DNA from: Candidatus Falkowiibacteriota bacterium
Lineage (GTDB): Archaea > Iainarchaeota > Iainarchaeia > Iainarchaeales > GCA-2688035
DNA: 9,622 nucleotides
Assembly (NCBI GenBank): GCA_017610485.1
Contig: JAFCBY010000074.1
Location: 1-9,622 of the forward strand
Direction of reading: 5' to 3'
Below, piece by piece: positions 7,192 to 9,622 of the stretch. The position numbers and the translations under genes were made by a program. Numbering within the stretch: the stretch's first letter is position 1; the number at the start of each line of letters is the position of its first letter. The notes beneath the pieces were generated by a model. It had not been told where the DNA came from, did not search any database, and was given only the letters and a program-made list of their open reading frames with translations.

Positions 7192-7563
7192 TTGCTTTAC
7201 ATTGCGGCAATGCTTTTCATTGCAGGGCTTTTCTTCGTGTTCTTTGACCAGGGTTTGCTGGCAGGCATTAGCTTTATCGCGGCCCTGCTTGTTGGCCTAA
7301 CATGGTTCTTTAAGGGAACGAAAAAGGCAGTTGTTGAAACAAGCTCTGCCCTAACCCAGGGAATTACGGAGGAGGTCGGAAAATCCGAAACGGAAACGCC
7401 TGGCCTGGATGTTGCCGAGGCAGGCTTTGGAAATGCCGCGGGTTTGATTGGGCAGCAGCTGTATGCAAAAGACAAACACAGGTTCAAGGGAAAGGGGCCT
7501 GGAACAGTTGCTGTAACTGGCTCGCAGAGTATAATCGACTGGTTCAAAAAAGTGTTCAAGTAG
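7192..7563 (+). CDS. Small membrane protein 5 with soluble C-terminal domain
   Basis: This 123-residue protein starts at TTG 7192, chosen because AGGAGG sits seven bases upstream. Two hydrophobic segments (near residues 2-18 and 21-40) form a likely N-terminal hairpin. A soluble region of about 80 residues follows, with a Thr/Glu-rich helix-like part (45-70), a Gly/Ala part around GFGNAAGLIGQQL, a basic patch (KDKHRFKGKGKGP-like, near 93-103) and an amphipathic, aromatic/basic tip ending DWFKKVFK. The basic patch and the tip could contact membrane surface or nucleic acid; that is inference. It is the last full gene of the cluster. Its terminal codons are echoed 40 bases downstream by a possible micro-ORF. 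Family not recognised. Confidence 0.75.
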   Translation: MLYIAAMLFIAGLFFVFFDQGLLAGISFIAALLVGLTWFFKGTKKAVVETSSALTQGITEEVGKSETETPGLDVAEAGFGNAAGLIGQQLYAKDKHRFKGKGPGTVAVTGSQSIIDWFKKVFK

Positions 7564-7570
7564 ACCCCGC

Positions 7571-7603
7571 ATGGCCAACTGGTTCAAACAAGTATTCAAA
7601 TAA
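7571..7603 (+). CDS. Possible 10-codon micro-ORF echoing the end of membrane protein 5
   Basis: ATG 7571 to TAA 7601-7603 encodes MANWFKQVFK. The last seven residues match WFKKVFK at the end of the preceding gene except for one K to Q change, and they are followed by a stop in both cases. The copy is shifted 40 bases, so it is in another frame. No clear ribosome site precedes it. It may be a real micropeptide, a relic of a tandem duplication with a frame change, or non-coding. Confidence 0.3.
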   Translation: MANWFKQVFK

Positions 7604-7604
7604 A

Positions 7605-8093
7605 TTAGAGCCTGGTCAAAACCTTTCTGTCGGTTTCGAGGATTTTTTCCATTATGGCGCGGGTTGCGCCAAGCTCTGCCTTTAGGTCGCGAAGCTGGCT
7701 TTCAAGTCCTGCAAGCCGCTGGTTGACGACTGCGGACAGCGGCTCTGCCCCTGTGGCCTGGCCGCCTTGTAGCCTTTTTTCCATGGCTTCTATTTTGCCA
7801 AGGAGCTCTGCCGTTTTTGCCGACTGCTCTTCAAGGGCGATGTGAGTTGTCTGGTGCAGTGCAGCCTGGTCTGAGTGCTCGGTTGCGGCCACCTGCCTTT
7901 GCACCAAGGGCTTTGGTTCAGGCTTTGAAACAGGTTCAACGTCCCCAGAAACACCTTTTGCCTCAGCAATGTACTGCCTTATCTCCTCAGGGCCAAGGCC
8001 TATGTCCTTCAGAGTTTGTTCCACGACACCGTCATCAATGCCTGATTCATACATCTTTCTTACTGTATCGAGCACAATTTCCTTGTCAACCAT
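7605..8093 (-). CDS. Helical protein with N-terminal small domain and C-terminal coiled coil
   Basis: This is a 162-residue protein from the ATG at 8093; GTG at 8102 in the same frame would add three residues. Residues 1-46 look like a small three-helix domain (VLDTVRKMYESGIDD, VVEQTLKDIGL, PEEIRQYIAEAKG), somewhat UBA-like in layout. A Pro/Lys/Glu-rich linker follows near 52-67, then two heptad-like helices: about 82-108 (LEEQSAKTAELLGKIEAMEK) and about 120-162 (VVNQRLAGLESQLRDLKAEL and onward). It has no membrane segment or catalytic motif and is probably an oligomeric scaffold or adaptor. It converges with the membrane cluster (two bases between the micro-ORF stop and its stop) and diverges from the HerA-like gene, with which it shares a 94-base promoter region and possibly a job. 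Family not named with confidence. Confidence 0.75.
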   Translation of the reverse strand: MVDKEIVLDTVRKMYESGIDDGVVEQTLKDIGLGPEEIRQYIAEAKGVSGDVEPVSKPEPKPLVQRQVAATEHSDQAALHQTTHIALEEQSAKTAELLGKIEAMEKRLQGGQATGAEPLSAVVNQRLAGLESQLRDLKAELGATRAIMEKILETDRKVLTRL

Positions 8094-8122
8094 CTTAAAC
8101 ACTCAAAGGTAATTCTTTTATT

Positions 8123-8147
8123 CCACTTATACCATAGTTCTAAGTGG
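8123..8147. promoter_or_regulatory. Inverted repeat in the divergent promoter, candidate operator
   Basis: CCACTTA (8123-8129) and TAAGTGG (8141-8147) are perfect 7-base arms around an 11-base spacer. The dyad is centred near 8135 between the two divergent genes and abuts the TATA-like element at 8148. A dimeric regulator bound here could control both transcripts. On the minus strand the left arm also contains GGTATAAGTGG, a possible TATA element for the coiled-coil gene. Confidence 0.4.
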
Positions 8148-8155
8148 TTTAAATA
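8148..8155 (+). promoter_or_regulatory. TATA-like element for the HerA-like gene
   Basis: TTTAAATA lies about 36 bases upstream of ATG 8188, predicting a start near 8177 and a leader of about 10 bases. Its minus-strand reading, TATTTAAA, could also serve the divergent gene, with a longer leader. Confidence 0.5.
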
Positions 8156-8187
8156 GGTTATTGGTAGTTGGAAAGAGGGTTTTGGTT

Positions 8188-9622
8188 ATGAAATTTGGTT
8201 TGAGAAACGGTCCCTGGAAAACTATTTTTGAGGGAAGCTTTCAAGGGCATGGTATGGAGATTTTGTCAAATCCTGACGAGATAATGCTTGTGTTTATCTA
8301 CGAAAAGGAAGGCGAGGAAATCACAGGAGTTATAATGCAGGCCTTTTCCGTTTACAGCACGGTTGGAGAAATAGAAACCTTTGTCGAAAGCCTGCAAAGG
8401 GAAGCCATAGCACTCTCAAGGCACGACGGAAAGAAAACAATACAGTTTTTGGCACTGGCAAGCAAGCAGGCATACAACAAGGCAGTGGACGAAGAGGTTG
8501 CAAAGGGCGTTGACCGGATTTTGGAAGAGCTAGACCGGGTTGGCAAAAAGACAAAGGACGTTGCCCACTCCTTTGAGTTGAAACTCAAGCCCCTTGGAAA
8601 AAGCAGCCATGCAGTGAAAAAAGCGTTTTTCAGCCAGCCGATCCTAATCCCGATGCTTGCAAGGGACCGTGAAACAAAGGCCCTGGAAGCGGAGGAGGCA
8701 AGCATTCAAAAGGAGGGCGCCGGCGCAGCGGTTATGCTTGGCATGACAAAGGAGGGAAAGCAGATTAGGGAACCCCTGCAGCTTTTTCAAAGGATATTGG
8801 TTAGTGAGGGTAAGGAAAACCAAAGGAACCAGTTCATTCAAGTGCTTGTCGAAAGCTTTTTGCTTGCAAACATTCCGTCAGTGGTGTTCGACGGGGGAAA
8901 CGACTTTGTGGGATTAAGCCATCCCACAAAGAAGATTTCAGAGCTTCAGAACCAGGGCATTAACATCAGCCCGATTGGTTTTCCGACAAAAGATTTCTAT
9001 CCCGGAAAGAGTGTCAAGGTCAACCTGAACAAGCTTGAGCCAGCGGGCTTCCTAAGCCTGTTTGGCTGCAGCAGCAAGGAGGCCGAAGCCGTGCTAAAAG
9101 CAGGCCTTGAAAAGGAAAAGGTTGAGAGCACTGCCCAGCTGATAAGAAGCATTGATTCACTGCCGGTCGAGAACTCTTTTTTGAAGAGAAGGGTTGAAAG
9201 GATTGTCAAGCTTGCCGAAGTGATTTATCCCGAAATGTTTGCGGGCGAAACAAACGTTGAGGAAATGCTCAAAAGCTGGTTTGAAAAAATCGGCAGGACA
9301 AGCATTGTGCACCTAGAGGAGCTTGACCCAAGAGCTTTGACATTCCTGCTGGATAGCCTGACAAAGGAACTGCTTGAGGCTATAAAAGAGCACGGAAAGA
9401 CGGGAAAACCCGGGCTATTGATTGCGATTCCGAACATTGAAAAAATATTTTTGATAAAAAACAACCCAATCCAGTCAAGCTTTATTAAAACCGTGGCGGA
9501 AATGAAGCGGTTTGGCGCATCGTTCGTAATTGGGGTCAGCAAAAGAAGCAACTTGAACAAAGAGCTGCTGCAGATTTCCGAAACCAAGATTGGAATCATA
9601 AAGGAGAATGTATCTGTCATTG
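8188..9622 (+). CDS. HerA/VirB4-like P-loop-fold protein, probable pseudo-ATPase (3' partial)
   Basis: The frame is open from ATG 8188 to the window end (478 codons). Residues 1-180 form an alpha/beta N-terminal region without recognised motifs. From about 183 the order of HerA/DUF87-type ATPases is visible: a G-TKEGK-I-PL strand pair (185-197), the P-loop position (RILVSEGKENQRNQF, 202-216), a strand and acidic turn (IPSVVFDGGNDFVGL, 229-243, like the usual IDPHGEY element), the Walker B position (LLIAIPNIEK, 410-419), and a strand plus LNKELLQISETKIGII (456-471) matching the end of the fold. Against the consensus as I know it, the P-loop Gly, Gly, Lys and Thr are Glu, Gln, Arg and Asn, and the Walker B Asp-Glu is Pro-Asn. 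ATP hydrolysis is therefore unlikely. A partner or scaffold role beside an active ATPase is inferred. Confidence 0.7.
   Translation, partial: MKFGLRNGPWKTIFEGSFQGHGMEILSNPDEIMLVFIYEKEGEEITGVIMQAFSVYSTVGEIETFVESLQREAIALSRHDGKKTIQFLALASKQAYNKAVDEEVAKGVDRILEELDRVGKKTKDVAHSFELKLKPLGKSSHAVKKAFFSQPILIPMLARDRETKALEAEEASIQKEGAGAAVMLGMTKEGKQIREPLQLFQRILVSEGKENQRNQFIQVLVESFLLANIPSVVFDGGNDFVGLSHPTKKISELQNQGINISPIGFPTKDFYPGKSVKVNLNKLEPAGFLSLFGCSSKEAEAVLKAGLEKEKVESTAQLIRSIDSLPVENSFLKRRVERIVKLAEVIYPEMFAGETNVEEMLKSWFEKIGRTSIVHLEELDPRALTFLLDSLTKELLEAIKEHGKTGKPGLLIAIPNIEKIFLIKNNPIQSSFIKTVAEMKRFGASFVIGVSKRSNLNKELLQISETKIGIIKENVSVI

Noticed and set aside
7643..7648. T6 tract as terminator of the membrane-protein cluster
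   Set aside because: Archaeal termination can use short T tracts, but this one lies inside the convergent coding gene and six T is too common to support a call.
8740..8763. GMTKEGKQ (residues 185-192 of the HerA-like protein) as a Walker A motif
   Set aside because: It lacks the final Ser/Thr and lies before the strand that normally leads into the P-loop. It fits the G-x-x-x-x-G-K-x-V/I turn commonly found upstream of the real P-loop in HerA-type proteins.
9225..9620. 131-codon minus-strand frame at the window end
   Set aside because: Antisense to the HerA-like frame, which shows a recognisable motif order; the antisense product has no recognisable features.

Overview
The window looks like part of an archaeal genome, most likely a small-genome (DPANN-type) lineage. 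This is an inference from several features: TATA-type promoters with very short leaders, GGTGA/AGGAGG-like ribosome sites, an archaeal-style VapBC pair, a HerA-fold protein, and tightly packed genes of mostly unrecognised function. The code is standard (TGA, TAA and TAG all serve as stops). No tRNA, rRNA, CRISPR array or transposase is visible, and no gene-free stretch exceeds 300 bases.

Layout. (1) Positions 1-5034 (+): the 3' part of a giant, beta-rich, cysteine- and sequon-rich protein, probably secreted or on the cell surface. It is interrupted by a Gly/Ala-rich hydrophobic hairpin carrying CPPC. (2) 5061-5677 (+): a vapB-vapC toxin-antitoxin operon with its own TATA box and overlapping dyads; its composition is more AT-rich than the giant gene. 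(3) 5678-5789: an intergenic stretch with a perfect 20-bp tandem repeat and a run of 17 A. (4) 5790-7563 (+): five consecutive small membrane proteins, followed by a possible 10-codon micro-ORF that repeats the C-terminal tip of the last one. (5) 7605-8093 (-): a helical/coiled-coil protein convergent with the membrane cluster. (6) 8094-8187: a divergent promoter region with a 7-bp-arm inverted repeat. (7) 8188 to the window end (+): a HerA/VirB4-like P-loop-fold protein whose Walker A, Walker B and sensor positions all look substituted, i.e. a probable pseudo-ATPase; it continues past the window.

How they may fit together (inference): a large extracellular protein, a run of small multi-TM proteins and a HerA-fold protein with a divergent coiled-coil partner resemble the parts list of a cell-envelope machine, such as secretion, DNA uptake or cell-cell contact. 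No member is recognised as a known component. The vapBC pair looks like an inserted stability module between the surface-protein gene and the membrane-protein genes.
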